From: GCA-016432345 sp964544105
GTDB taxonomy: Bacteria; Patescibacteriota; Microgenomatia; Levybacterales; UBA12049
DNA length: 54,685 nt
Direction of reading: 5' to 3'
Assembly: GCA_964544105.1 (NCBI GenBank)
Contig: CAZIZQ010000002.1
Location: 1 to 54,685, forward strand
The translations under genes were made by a program, and so were the position numbers. Every line of letters begins with the position of its first letter. The first letter of the stretch is position 1. The notes below the pieces were generated by a model. That model made no database searches and was not told the DNA's origin. It saw only the letters and a program-made list of their open reading frames with translations. Below, one piece after another: positions 45,905-53,704 of the stretch.

Positions 45905-46082
45905 AGCCCATTTTCTTGGCGCGGCGCGCCTCTTCTTTTTTCATTTTTCGAGCCTGTGAAGGCTTTAGGTAAAATTCCCGTCTTTTTGCTTCCTGCAAAA
46001 TTCCCTCATTTAGTACTTTACGGGAAAACTTACGAATTAACGCTTCGTCAGAATCCCCTGGCATTTTTTTAACAGTAACCAT
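45894..46082 (-). CDS. rpsU: 30S ribosomal protein bS21
   Basis: Starting at ATG 46082 gives 62 residues: VTVKKMPGDSDEALIRKFSRKVLNEGILQEAKRREFYLKPSQ in two family blocks, then a basic tail EEARRAKKMGYG. GAGGAGG lies nine bases upstream, a strong Shine-Dalgarno, which rules out the longer frame from 46103. bS21 sits beside the 16S rRNA anti-Shine-Dalgarno helix during initiation. Confidence 0.95.
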   Translation of the reverse strand: MVTVKKMPGDSDEALIRKFSRKVLNEGILQEAKRREFYLKPSQARKMKKEEARRAKKMGYGQ

Positions 46083-46103
46083 AATATATGCACACCTCCT
46101 CAT

Positions 46104-46235
46104 TTTGATAATAGATATTAGAAACTAGAAGCTGGAATTTGAAGTTTGAAAATAGAAGATAGAAACTCTAGCGTCAATCTTCTAGATTCAAGATCTAATT
46201 TCTAGCCTCTAACATCTACTATCAAATACATGATA
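46104..46235. repeat. Heptamer-repeat spacer
   Basis: No gene. From about 46110 the sequence splits into seven-base units (TAGAAAC, TAGAAGC, TGGAATT, TGAAGTT, TGAAAAT, AGAAGAT, AGAAACT), followed by a roughly inverted set (TTCTAGA, TTTCTAG). Confidence 0.6.
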
Positions 46236-46565
46236 TCACATTTTTACCGGTTTTCCTACAGGAGCCATGAGATGAAGGTGAAGATGATCGATAAGTTGTG
46301 CCCCACCGCCGTTAATTTCTATTTTATAGCCTTTCCCATTAAGTTTCTCTTCCTTAATAACCTTTTGAGCAACAGCAAATAGTTTAGCAAAAAGTGCTAC
46401 TTCTTCAACAGCCCCTGTATCTTCAACATGCATTTTTGGCACAATTAACACATGAAATGGCTTTACAGGATAAATGTCTTTAAAAACCATCACTTCATCA
46501 TCCTGATATAAAAATGTGGCTGGAATTTCCTGCTTTACTATTTTACAAAAAATACATTCTGTCAT
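46236..46565 (-). CDS. HIT-family nucleotide hydrolase
   Basis: A 109-residue HIT protein: CIFCKIVKQEIPATFLYQDDEVMVFKDIYPVKPFHVLIVPKMHVED is the N-terminal half in the usual order, and the histidine triad is LIDHLHLHLM. Such proteins hydrolyse nucleoside phosphoramidates or AMP conjugates. It overlaps the DHH-like gene by 4 nt. Confidence 0.95.
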   Translation of the reverse strand: MTECIFCKIVKQEIPATFLYQDDEVMVFKDIYPVKPFHVLIVPKMHVEDTGAVEEVALFAKLFAVAQKVIKEEKLNGKGYKIEINGGGAQLIDHLHLHLMAPVGKPVKM

Positions 46566-47467
46566 ACAGTCTTTAGCACATTAATTATCTCTTCAAGAGA
46601 CAGTGTGGTTGGTTTCATTGTCGGATTTTTGACAGTTCCATTCAAGAGCATTTTTTTGGATATGTGTAAAAACCACGTTGCGCCCGGATCCATTTTCTTC
46701 AGTTTCTCATAGGCAAGCGTAAGATCTATATCGTTTTGAGTTTGTGAAGGCCTGGCTTTTATCCTTATATAACCTTTGCGAGAATCTTTACGTACCACCA
46801 AAACATACCCCATTTTTTGCGCAATCGGCAATACTGTATCGTTAATTGTCTCAAATCCAATTCCTTTACCCCATTTTGTTTTAAATTTTATCCCATGCTC
46901 TGCAATTTCTTTTTCTGCCCAAATCCTATTTTCAAACGCATGTAAAAGGGCATCCAACAATGTCATCCCCAACTCCACAGCGTAATCGTCTTCGTTGGGT
47001 TTGAGAAACTTTAATCCGTCCAAAACACCAAGCAGTGAAAACTCTTGGTAATCGGCCATGGGGTCTGCCCAAAATACCTCGCCAAAGTGGTCTATATCCA
47101 CAACAATCCTGACAATTCTATTTAGTGCTTCTTCTTTATACTTCCAATGCTCGTCATTTTCGTGCAGTTTTTTAAGCATTAACTCCTGTTGATTTCTAAC
47201 ATAATCAAAAGTAAGACTTGCACCACAGACATTTTTATCTTGTGTTTGGTGGTGGTCAAGTGGTCCCAGGCCGGTATCGACATGAATAACCTCGTTATCT
47301 CCCATTTTTTCGATAGGATCAAGCGTTAAAGGTAAAGGGCAAAGTCGGCTTCCGGCGGGTACAAATTTTACCTCTGCACCCTCCCACCCTGGTAAAAAAC
47401 GTTTAATAAGCCACACCGACGTTATCGCATCCCAATCAGGCGAACAATGCGCCACCACAATTTTCAT
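46562..47467 (-). CDS. DHH-like metal-dependent phosphoesterase family protein
   Basis: A 301-residue protein with an N-terminal metal motif HCSPDWDAITSVWLIKRF and a second motif VIHVDTGLGPLDHHQTQD, containing the DHH triad. This layout (HxxxDxDA, then D...DHH) is that of DHH-superfamily proteins; the spacing is similar to MYG1-type members. The C-terminal half shows KKMGYVLVVRKDSRKGYIRIKARP, a possible substrate domain. It may be a nanoRNase, exonuclease or phosphatase; not assignable further. An extended -10 promoter gives a leader of about two bases. Confidence 0.65.
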   Translation of the reverse strand: MKIVVAHCSPDWDAITSVWLIKRFLPGWEGAEVKFVPAGSRLCPLPLTLDPIEKMGDNEVIHVDTGLGPLDHHQTQDKNVCGASLTFDYVRNQQELMLKKLHENDEHWKYKEEALNRIVRIVVDIDHFGEVFWADPMADYQEFSLLGVLDGLKFLKPNEDDYAVELGMTLLDALLHAFENRIWAEKEIAEHGIKFKTKWGKGIGFETINDTVLPIAQKMGYVLVVRKDSRKGYIRIKARPSQTQNDIDLTLAYEKLKKMDPGATWFLHISKKMLLNGTVKNPTMKPTTLSLEEIINVLKTV

Positions 47468-47475
47468 AGAAATCT

Positions 47476-47484
47476 AGTATAACA
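47476..47484 (-). promoter_or_regulatory. Extended -10 promoter of the DHH/HIT operon
   Basis: Minus strand TGT then TATACT (47476-47481). Predicted +1 is about two bases before the ATG at 47467. Confidence 0.55.
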
Positions 47485-47500
47485 TATTTGCTCTTTCCCC

Positions 47501-47530
47501 TTGACAAAAAAGCATGAACTTACGTACTAT
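47501..47530 (+). promoter_or_regulatory. Promoter of the 47541 gene
   Basis: TTGACA (47501-47506), 18 bp, TACTAT (47525-47530). Predicted +1 about 47537, four bases before ATG 47541. Confidence 0.7.
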
Positions 47531-47540
47531 TAATGTAGAT

Positions 47541-47903
47541 ATGGATCCGAAAACAACTTCTAATCTTGATCCAAAACTGAAAGACATGTACAACCGTGTT
47601 ATGAGTACTCCTGTACCTCCACCTGCGGCGCCTACTACACCACCACAACCAGAAATGCCAGCACTAGCAGCACCCGAACCCCAAACACCCCAACCTTCTC
47701 CCACAACCGAGATACATGCTGCAATGCCTCTACCGGCGGCGCCAAAACCAGTCTCGGCAGCAATTATTGGAGGAGGCACAAAAAGTAAAAATACAAAACT
47801 TCTTCCAGTTCTATTAGCAATAGTCGGCATTATTTTTCTGGGAGTCTATACGGTTTTTTGGGTAAAGTTTTTTAACCTCTCCGTGCCCTTTTTACCTTTT
47901 TAA
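47541..47903 (+). CDS. Proline-rich membrane-anchored protein
   Basis: Starting at ATG 47541 gives 120 residues: a short polar start (DPKTTSNLDPKLKDMYNRVM), a 60-residue Pro/Ala/Thr linker (PVPPPAAPTTPPQPEMPALA), and a C-terminal membrane helix (LLPVLLAIVGIIFLGVYTVFW). An ATG at 47514 lies between the -35 and -10 boxes and is rejected. No function is assigned; the pattern suggests a tail-anchored protein with a flexible spacer. Confidence 0.65.
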   Translation: MDPKTTSNLDPKLKDMYNRVMSTPVPPPAAPTTPPQPEMPALAAPEPQTPQPSPTTEIHAAMPLPAAPKPVSAAIIGGGTKSKNTKLLPVLLAIVGIIFLGVYTVFWVKFFNLSVPFLPF

Positions 47904-47906
47904 CCT

Positions 47907-49604
47907 TTATTTGTCATTCTGAATACCCTTTCGGGCATCTTCGACTCTTTTCAGGATCTCTTCAATTGTCAATAGTTCGGATGTGTCTTTTCTTCTTTCT
48001 TTCCATTCAATTTTATCTCCTGTCTTTTCACTCACCACTAACCGAACAGGAATACCAATTAAATCGCAATCCGCAAACTTTGCTCCAGCCGAAATATCTT
48101 CCCGATCATCATATAAAACTTCAACTCCCAAATCTTGTAATTTTTTATAAACATCTTCTGCCGACTTTCTAATATTTATCAAGTGAACCTGGTATGGCGC
48201 TACCATTTCTGGCCACTTAATTCCTTTTGCATCAGAATGCACCTCCACAACCGTTGACATGGTTCTGGCCAACCCAATGCCATAACACCCCATGTAATAC
48301 GGCCGCTTTCGCCCTGTTTCGTCGGTAAAACTGGCGTCCCGCATTTTGGATGAATAGTGAAAGCCCAGCTGAAAAATATTACCAACCTCAATGCCCTTTT
48401 TGGCAACAAGACTCTTTCCATCTGCTGTTTTGCACCCTTCTTTTGCCAAAGCAATATCACCTTCGATATCTGGTTTGTAATCGCGGTCGATATTAACGTT
48501 AAGTAAATCCTTGTGTTTTTTGTTTGCTCCGGTATAGGCATTTTTTATTGTCCTCAAGGACAAATCACCCACAATTTTTACCTTTTTATCAAGTCCTATT
48601 GGGGAAATAAAGCCAGGTTCTGACCCAACACTTCGAATTTCTTCAACCGTAGCATGGCGTAATTGATATGCCTGAACTAAATGTGCAAGCTTTACCTCAT
48701 TTACTTCCAAATCCCCTCTAATCACGGCTAAAATCATATTCCCTTTTTCGTCAACCATCATTAAATCCTTCATCTGCTGCCACATGGGCAAATTATGCAA
48801 TTTTACCCCATCTTCCATGGTGTTGCCACGGACTGCCTCAATTTCTTCCATTGGTAAGGCTTTATCGGAAAGATTTTTCTCGTCCCTTTGAAACACCGCC
48901 ACATCTTCGTGGGCCGCGTAACTGCCATCAACTGTGGTTAAAAACTTACTCTCGCCTGCCTCTGATTCGACAATAAACTCATGACAGTATTCCCCACCTA
49001 TATACCCATTGTCTGACTCGACAATAATACTTTTGAGCCCTAACCGCTCAAAAATTCTTGAGTATGTCTGCTTCATCTTCTCGTACTCTGCCTTAAAATC
49101 TTCCTCTGTCGCATGGAATGAATACCCGTCTTTCATAACAAATTCCCGCAAGCGCAGCAAGCCTCCCCGGGCGCGGAGTTCGTCCCGGAATTTGGTGGAG
49201 AATTGATACACATGAAAAGGCAAATCTTTATAGGAAACTTGGAATTTTCGTACCACATCAACCAGCATTTCCTCGGCAGTTCCCCCCAAAACAAATTCGG
49301 TTTCGCTTCGGTCTAGAATTGTCATCAATTCAAACCCTACAGAACTTGTCCTATTTGTTTCCCTCCACAACTCAATTGGATGCAACACTGGAGTTACCAT
49401 TTCTTGCGCTCCTGCTTTATCCATTTCGTCTTTGATGATCTGCTTGATATGCTCGTGAACTTTTAACCCAAGAGGCAACAAATAGTACCGACCGGCAGTA
49501 CTCTCGCGAATAAACCCAGCCTGATATAACAATTTATGAGATGCTAATGTTGCATCCTTAGGCGCCTCTTTTATAGTTTTACCAAATAATTTCGAATATT
49601 TCAT
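47907..49604 (-). CDS. proS: Prolyl-tRNA synthetase
   Basis: A 565-residue class II synthetase of the bacterial type with an internal editing-like insert (about 220-380). Landmarks: SHKLLYQAGFIRESTAGRYYLLPLG, MVTPVLHPIELWRETNR (motif 2 region), FRDELRARGGLLRLREFVMKD, and GCYGIGLARTMSTVVEVH near motif 3. The C-terminal tail ILKRVEDARKGIQNDK is encoded by a dispersed palindromic repeat and is probably an added tail. The promoter gives a leaderless transcript. Confidence 0.95.
   Translation of the reverse strand: MKYSKLFGKTIKEAPKDATLASHKLLYQAGFIRESTAGRYYLLPLGLKVHEHIKQIIKDEMDKAGAQEMVTPVLHPIELWRETNRTSSVGFELMTILDRSETEFVLGGTAEEMLVDVVRKFQVSYKDLPFHVYQFSTKFRDELRARGGLLRLREFVMKDGYSFHATEEDFKAEYEKMKQTYSRIFERLGLKSIIVESDNGYIGGEYCHEFIVESEAGESKFLTTVDGSYAAHEDVAVFQRDEKNLSDKALPMEEIEAVRGNTMEDGVKLHNLPMWQQMKDLMMVDEKGNMILAVIRGDLEVNEVKLAHLVQAYQLRHATVEEIRSVGSEPGFISPIGLDKKVKIVGDLSLRTIKNAYTGANKKHKDLLNVNIDRDYKPDIEGDIALAKEGCKTADGKSLVAKKGIEVGNIFQLGFHYSSKMRDASFTDETGRKRPYYMGCYGIGLARTMSTVVEVHSDAKGIKWPEMVAPYQVHLINIRKSAEDVYKKLQDLGVEVLYDDREDISAGAKFADCDLIGIPVRLVVSEKTGDKIEWKERRKDTSELLTIEEILKRVEDARKGIQNDK
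47912..47960. repeat. Palindromic repeat forming the ProS C-terminal tail
   Basis: TGTCATTCTGAA at one end and TTTTCAGGATCTC at the other, with a GC-richer loop containing CCCTTTCGGG. Related to the copies at 16504, 29276 and 36651. Confidence 0.7.
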
Positions 49605-49610
49605 ATTATT

Positions 49611-49619
49611 AGTATAACA
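49611..49619 (-). promoter_or_regulatory. Leaderless extended -10 promoter of proS
   Basis: Minus strand TGT, TATACT (49611-49616), six bases, ATG at 49604. The predicted +1 is the A of the ATG. Confidence 0.65.
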
Positions 49620-49620
49620 T

Positions 49621-49845
49621 TTAACGAAGATATTTTCTTAACTCTTCATATTCCATCGCTGCCTGTTTTAAGATACTCTGAAATGTTCCATATGCTACTT
49701 CTTTATGTTTTGGGACGATCACCGTTTGTAGTTTTCCAAAACGAATACCTCGTAATTTTACGTGGCTACCCTTTGTAGAGACAATATAAAATTCTGCTCT
49801 AAGGAGAGCTTTGATAATCTTTTGTCCGGAATAGGTTTTTGGCAT
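49621..49845 (-). CDS. hicA: HicA-family toxin
   Basis: A 74-residue HicA-like protein with the dsRBD-like fold: TYSGQKIIKALLRAEFYIVSTKGSHVKLRG contains the catalytic His in GSHVKL, and VIVPKHKEVAYGTFQSILKQAAM is the rest of the family pattern. HicA toxins cleave mRNA. It starts at the last base of hicB. Order antitoxin then toxin (hicB-hicA) is the less common arrangement. Confidence 0.88.
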   Translation of the reverse strand: MPKTYSGQKIIKALLRAEFYIVSTKGSHVKLRGIRFGKLQTVIVPKHKEVAYGTFQSILKQAAMEYEELRKYLR

Positions 49846-50063
49846 TACTGAACAGTTACTGTTTGGGTAGTAACCTCGTGTATAGAAGGAAAAGGTAAAC
49901 TACTAACATTCTCGTCTTCCAAATAAAGATCGAGCGCTTCCTTCAAGTTTTTAACTGCTTCTTCTTTTGTTTTGCCTTGACTTGCTAACTCAAGTTCCAA
50001 AAACTTCGCGACAAAAAGTTTTTCTTCTTTCCAAACAATAGTATGTAACATTTTTGTTTTCAT
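49845..50063 (-). CDS. hicB: HicB-family antitoxin
   Basis: A 72-residue HicB-type protein: HTIVWKEEKLFVAKFLELELASQGKTKEEAVKNLKEALDLYLED follows the HicB fold (x-W-x-E-xxxYVAxxxExxVxSQGxTxEEAxxNLxEAxxLYxE) with SQGKT in place. The C-terminal DNA-binding domain is absent, so repression may depend on the partner. The promoter is leaderless. Confidence 0.87.
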   Translation of the reverse strand: MKTKMLHTIVWKEEKLFVAKFLELELASQGKTKEEAVKNLKEALDLYLEDENVSSLPFPSIHEVTTQTVTVQ

Positions 50064-50069
50064 ATTTTT

Positions 50070-50078
50070 ATTATACCA
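50070..50078 (-). promoter_or_regulatory. Leaderless extended -10 promoter of hicBA
   Basis: Minus strand TGG, TATAAT (50070-50075), six bases, ATG at 50063. The predicted +1 is the A of the ATG. Confidence 0.68.
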
Positions 50079-50082
50079 TACT

Positions 50083-50958
50083 CTATTTCTTCTTTACCTC
50101 GTGGCCGCCGAAGGCTTGGCGTAAGGCAGCCACCATTCTTGCTGTGAATGATTGTTGAACTTTTGGATCTGTCTGCGAACGCCGACGAAATTCCAAAGAG
50201 CGCTCGATAATTTCAACATCAACCCCTTCTTCCTTTGCCTGCTCTATTGTCCACTGTGCCTCCCCCGACTCGGCGATAACTCCAACAATATTATCGAGTT
50301 TTGGATCTTTTTGTAATGCCTCAACAACGCGATCTAGCATAAATCCAGAAACAAGAGTTCCCCTTTGCCACAACTTTGCCACCTTAAGAAGATCAAGTTT
50401 ATAAGGCGATTTATCTAAAACTCCAAACCCCTCACCAAGACTCTGCATAATGCCATACTCAATCCCATTATGGATCATTTTGACAAAGTGTCCTGCTCCA
50501 CCTGTCCCAAAATACTCATGTCCGCCGTTTGGCTTAGCAAGTGAATCTAAAATCGATCCCACATACTCGTACGCTTCTTTATCTCCACCAACCATTAATG
50601 GATAACCATCTTCTGCAGCAATGAGCCCTCCAGATACCCCAATTCCTAAAAATTTAATGTTCTTAGTTTTAAGTTTTTCGTATCTCCTTTCTGTATCTTT
50701 ATAAAACGCATTTCCGCCGTCGATAATAATATCTCCTGGCTCAACATGTTTATTAACTTCTGATAATACTTCTTCCGTCGCCTCCCCAGCCGGAACCATA
50801 GACCAAATGACCCTGGGTTTTTCTAAACTCTGAACTAATTCTTCAATCGTTATTGTGGACTCCGAACGAGTCCACGCTACTACCTCATGCCCTTCTTGCA
50901 AAAGCTTCTTAACCATTCTCGACCCCATCTTACCTAACCCAATAAAACCAAGTTTCAT
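50083..50958 (-). CDS. gnd: 6-phosphogluconate dehydrogenase (short, GndA/YqeC type)
   Basis: A 291-residue NAD(P)-dependent enzyme: KLGFIGLGKMGSRMVKKLL, DIIIDGGNAFYKDTERR, GVSGGLIAAEDGYPLMVGG, and GGAGHFVKMIHNGIEYGIMQ. The short length (about 300 against 470) is that of the decarboxylating type without the C-terminal extension. It makes ribulose-5-phosphate from 6-phosphogluconate, feeding RibB and Prs. The ATG at 50958 overlaps the zwf stop codon (ATGA). Confidence 0.94.
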   Translation of the reverse strand: MKLGFIGLGKMGSRMVKKLLQEGHEVVAWTRSESTITIEELVQSLEKPRVIWSMVPAGEATEEVLSEVNKHVEPGDIIIDGGNAFYKDTERRYEKLKTKNIKFLGIGVSGGLIAAEDGYPLMVGGDKEAYEYVGSILDSLAKPNGGHEYFGTGGAGHFVKMIHNGIEYGIMQSLGEGFGVLDKSPYKLDLLKVAKLWQRGTLVSGFMLDRVVEALQKDPKLDNIVGVIAESGEAQWTIEQAKEEGVDVEIIERSLEFRRRSQTDPKVQQSFTARMVAALRQAFGGHEVKKK

Positions 50959-52394
50959 ATCCACTCTCTCCCATCTTTTTTAATTAGCTTGTCTGCTTCT
51001 TCTGGTCCCCAAGTATTTTCATTATACCGTATAATCTTCCCATCTTGCCTCTTCCAACCTGTCAGAATCTTCGTTATAAGCTCCCAAGAACTATCAAGTT
51101 CATCAGAACGATTAAATAACATCTGATCTCCTGCCAATATATCCAAAAGGATCTTTTCATAGGCCTCTACTCCCAATCTTCCAAACGCTTCCCGATACCA
51201 TAAATGCATAGAAACCGGCTGTAAGGCAAGTTTTGGCGTCGGGCGTTTTGCTATAACACGCATAGTTATACCTTCGTCTGGCTGGATATGAAACGTGAGA
51301 ACATTCCCAACCTCCGGACACCCGTATTCTTTGAAAAGAATGTGGCACGTCTGTTTAAATACAACCGAAATAGATACATGGTTTTTGGGCATTTTTTTGC
51401 CTGAACGAAGGTAAAACGGTACGCCAAGAAAACGAGGAGTATTAACAAAAAGCTTCATTGCCACAAATGTCTCGGTTTGTGAACCTTTTGCAACACCTTT
51501 TTCTTCGTGGTATCCTGCATATTGCCCCCTTACAACAAAACGCGCGACATTATTCGGCTCGATACATGCAATCGATTGAATGGCTGCTACCCTAACATCA
51601 CGCACTCCCTCTTTGGAAAAGCTTTTTGGCTGTTCCATAACAACGCTGGCCATAAGCTGCATTAAATGATTTTGCCCAACATCGCGCAAAATACCAACCC
51701 CATCAAAAAATTTCCCCCTCCCCGCTATCCCTTTTTTTTCTGCCCAGGTTATTTGCACATGATCAATATATTCCTTGTTCCATACCGGCTCAAAAATGTT
51801 GTTGGCAAACCGAAATGCCAAAATATTCTGCACGGTTTCTTTTCCTAAGTAATGGTCAACACGAAAAATCTCTTCCTCGTCAAATATATGTGCCAGTTTT
51901 CGGTCGAGCATTTTTGCCGTCTCCAAATTTTTTCCAAAAGGTTTTTCAACAACAACCCGTGGCCTATTTTCCTCATCATGCCCTTTAGAAAGTTTTGTTT
52001 TTTCCAAAAAATCCAAAATTGTATTATACCTGTCCGGTGCTGTGGCCAAGTAAAAAATACGCTTCAACCGCTCACCGGCAATGGCATCAAATTCATGGAT
52101 AAGTTTAATAAGTTGATTATACCCAAACGCGTCTTCAAACAATCCCTGCTGGTAGTGGAGACGAGACAAAAACCTTTCCAAATCTTTCTTCTTTTCTTTT
52201 TTAAGAAGAAGCATGCTGCTTACTTCTTCTCGAAACTCGATATTTGTTAATGGTCTTCTAGCAAAACCAATGATGTAAAATTTAGGACCTAGTTGTCTAT
52301 GCTGGCACAGACGAAATAATGACGGAACCAATTTGTTTCGTGCCAAATCACCAGTCGTGCCAAAAATAACCATTACAATAGGAGTTTTATTCAT
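50955..52394 (-). CDS. zwf: Glucose-6-phosphate dehydrogenase
   Basis: A 479-residue G6PD from ATG 52394: IVMVIFGTTGDLARNKLVPSLF as the Rossmann motif, RVVVEKPFGKNLETAKML, FRVDHYLGKETVQNILAFRFAN with the active His, and GRGKFFDGVGILRDVGQNHLMQLMA. It makes 6-phosphogluconolactone and NAD(P)H. Its start overlaps the upstream stop codon by 8 nt (ATGAATAA). Between Zwf and Gnd a lactonase is expected, but none of the known kinds is present. Confidence 0.95.
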   Translation of the reverse strand: MNKTPIVMVIFGTTGDLARNKLVPSLFRLCQHRQLGPKFYIIGFARRPLTNIEFREEVSSMLLLKKEKKKDLERFLSRLHYQQGLFEDAFGYNQLIKLIHEFDAIAGERLKRIFYLATAPDRYNTILDFLEKTKLSKGHDEENRPRVVVEKPFGKNLETAKMLDRKLAHIFDEEEIFRVDHYLGKETVQNILAFRFANNIFEPVWNKEYIDHVQITWAEKKGIAGRGKFFDGVGILRDVGQNHLMQLMASVVMEQPKSFSKEGVRDVRVAAIQSIACIEPNNVARFVVRGQYAGYHEEKGVAKGSQTETFVAMKLFVNTPRFLGVPFYLRSGKKMPKNHVSISVVFKQTCHILFKEYGCPEVGNVLTFHIQPDEGITMRVIAKRPTPKLALQPVSMHLWYREAFGRLGVEAYEKILLDILAGDQMLFNRSDELDSSWELITKILTGWKRQDGKIIRYNENTWGPEEADKLIKKDGREWI

Positions 52395-53013
52395 AAAGTA
52401 CCACCCTTGCCGGCGAACCATCTACCCCAACAACATTAAGAGGCAGACATATCATATTGTATTCTCCTTCCGGCACATCGGCAAGATTTAATCCCTCGAC
52501 AATAACAATATTATGAGAAAGTAATGCTTTGTGGACTGGATGTCCGGGGCTTGCCTTTTTTTCGATACCCAAAAAATCTGTTCCGACAAGATAAACTCCC
52601 TTTTTTACTAAATATTCGGCTGCTCCTATGGACAAAGAAACATAGTTTTTTGGAAAGACTGGATTTTTTAGCAATCTGAAATTCCCTGTTTTAAATAGAA
52701 TCCTATCCCCTTTTTGTATATTGTACGCCGTTAGGTTGGAAACCAAAATTTCCTGGTGATTAATATCTGTTAAATCCAAAACTCGACACCTTCCCATGAA
52801 TTTTTCAAGTGGAATCTGATCCAGTGTTTTGCCGTTTTCAAGAAAATGAGCAGGCGCATCTATATGTGTTCCTGTATGGCTACCAAAAGAAAAGTGAGAA
52901 AGCATAACCCCATCTTTTTTAAGCGTTGCGACTTTCTCTATGGAAACTTTTGGATCACCAATCCACACAAGCATATCCTCATGTATGGGCATACTAACAT
53001 CGTATAATTCCAC
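52387..53013 (-). CDS. Cyclase-family (kynurenine formamidase-like) metal-dependent hydrolase
   Basis: From GTG 53013 the protein has 208 residues, normal for this family: ELYDVSMPIHEDMLVWIGDPKVSIEKV, the metal motif HFSFGSHTGTHIDAPAHFLENGKTLDQI (HxGTHxDxPxH), and GVYLVGTDFLGIEKKASPGHPVHKALLSHNIVIVEGL. The family hydrolyses cyclic amides and formamides. A frame upstream to 53115 is antisense to a transposase relic and is rejected; the promoter places +1 next to the GTG. It is the first gene of a zwf-gnd operon and may act as a lactonase there (inference). Confidence 0.87.
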   Translation of the reverse strand: MELYDVSMPIHEDMLVWIGDPKVSIEKVATLKKDGVMLSHFSFGSHTGTHIDAPAHFLENGKTLDQIPLEKFMGRCRVLDLTDINHQEILVSNLTAYNIQKGDRILFKTGNFRLLKNPVFPKNYVSLSIGAAEYLVKKGVYLVGTDFLGIEKKASPGHPVHKALLSHNIVIVEGLNLADVPEGEYNMICLPLNVVGVDGSPARVVLYE

Positions 53014-53020
53014 CGCAACA

Positions 53021-53049
53021 ATTATTACTGAAAGTTTCTTTTGGGTCAA
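53021..53049 (-). promoter_or_regulatory. Promoter of the hydrolase-zwf-gnd operon
   Basis: Minus strand TTGACC (53044-53049), 17 bp, AATAAT (53021-53026). The predicted +1 is next to the GTG at 53013. Confidence 0.65.
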
Positions 53050-53060
53050 GGAGAAGTTTA

Positions 53061-53270
53061 GACACTTATCCCTTAACAACAAGTAAAAAATTACAAAGAG
53101 AATTAGGAGTAACATATAAAACTGCCTGGAGAATGTTTAAACAAATAAGAATATTGATGGCTGATAACTCAACAAATATAGAAAGTTAGGTGAAGGAATG
53201 TTCGATGTATTGTTAAAACAAATAGCCGAAGTGAAAGTTATTTCTCCAGTAAAAGTTAGTGAAGATTAGA
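53061..53270 (+). mobile_element. Relic of an IS1595/ISXO2-like transposase gene
   Basis: The plus frame 53061-53189 reads KKLQRELGVTYKTAWRMFKQIRILMA, a signature of the IS1595/ISXO2 N-terminal DNA-binding region, then stops at TAG. A second, shifted frame (53199-53270, MFDVLLKQIAEVKVISPV) may be the C-terminal end of the same gene after an internal deletion. No catalytic domain or terminal inverted repeats are seen. Confidence 0.6.
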
Positions 53271-53272
53271 GT

Positions 53273-53632
53273 CTATTTAGATAAGGAGTAGATTGGAGAT
53301 ATTATCGAGTTTATAATAACACCCTGAAAGATGCCGACCAAAACTAGACTTACTGCAATTAAGGTAATTCCTAATTTAAAGTATTTCTCTTGAGTAGCTG
53401 TAGGTTTAGATATAAGCACAAAGCCAAAGAAGGCGTTTAGAATAGCAAGTGCTACTATCATAGCTGTAGCAAAATAAGCAGTATTCATATTTACTGCAGT
53501 GTTTGTTTCCTGATAGAAAGATTGTAGACGAGGATAAACTGCAAGAGCTTGTATAGTAACTAAAGCTATATATCCTATTGCAAAGCAGAAGTTAAGAGCA
53601 GCTACAAATTTATACTTATCAGATGATTTCAC
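53273..53632 (-). CDS. Small membrane protein, unknown function
   Basis: A 119-residue protein from GTG 53632 with three membrane segments (FVAALNFCFAIGYIALVTIQALAV in two blocks, TAMIVALAILNAFFGFVLI, and LGITLIAVSLVLVGIFQGVI). No family recognised. The promoter TTGACA, 17 bp, AACACT puts +1 one base before the GTG. Confidence 0.58.
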   Translation of the reverse strand: MKSSDKYKFVAALNFCFAIGYIALVTIQALAVYPRLQSFYQETNTAVNMNTAYFATAMIVALAILNAFFGFVLISKPTATQEKYFKLGITLIAVSLVLVGIFQGVIINSIISPIYSLSK

Positions 53633-53639
53633 TTATTAA

Positions 53640-53668
53640 AGTGTTTCATAAACCTATATCGGTGTCAA
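53640..53668 (-). promoter_or_regulatory. Promoter of the 53632 gene
   Basis: Minus strand TTGACA (53663-53668), 17 bp, AACACT (53640-53645). +1 about 53633. Confidence 0.6.
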
Positions 53669-53704
53669 GTAGAACAAGCTGAATTTATACTTAATACCGA
53701 AAGA

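Noticed and set aside
53013..53115. A 34-residue N-terminal extension of the cyclase-family hydrolase.
   Set aside because: It is antisense to the transposase relic and upstream of the promoter; the family starts near ELYDVSMPI.
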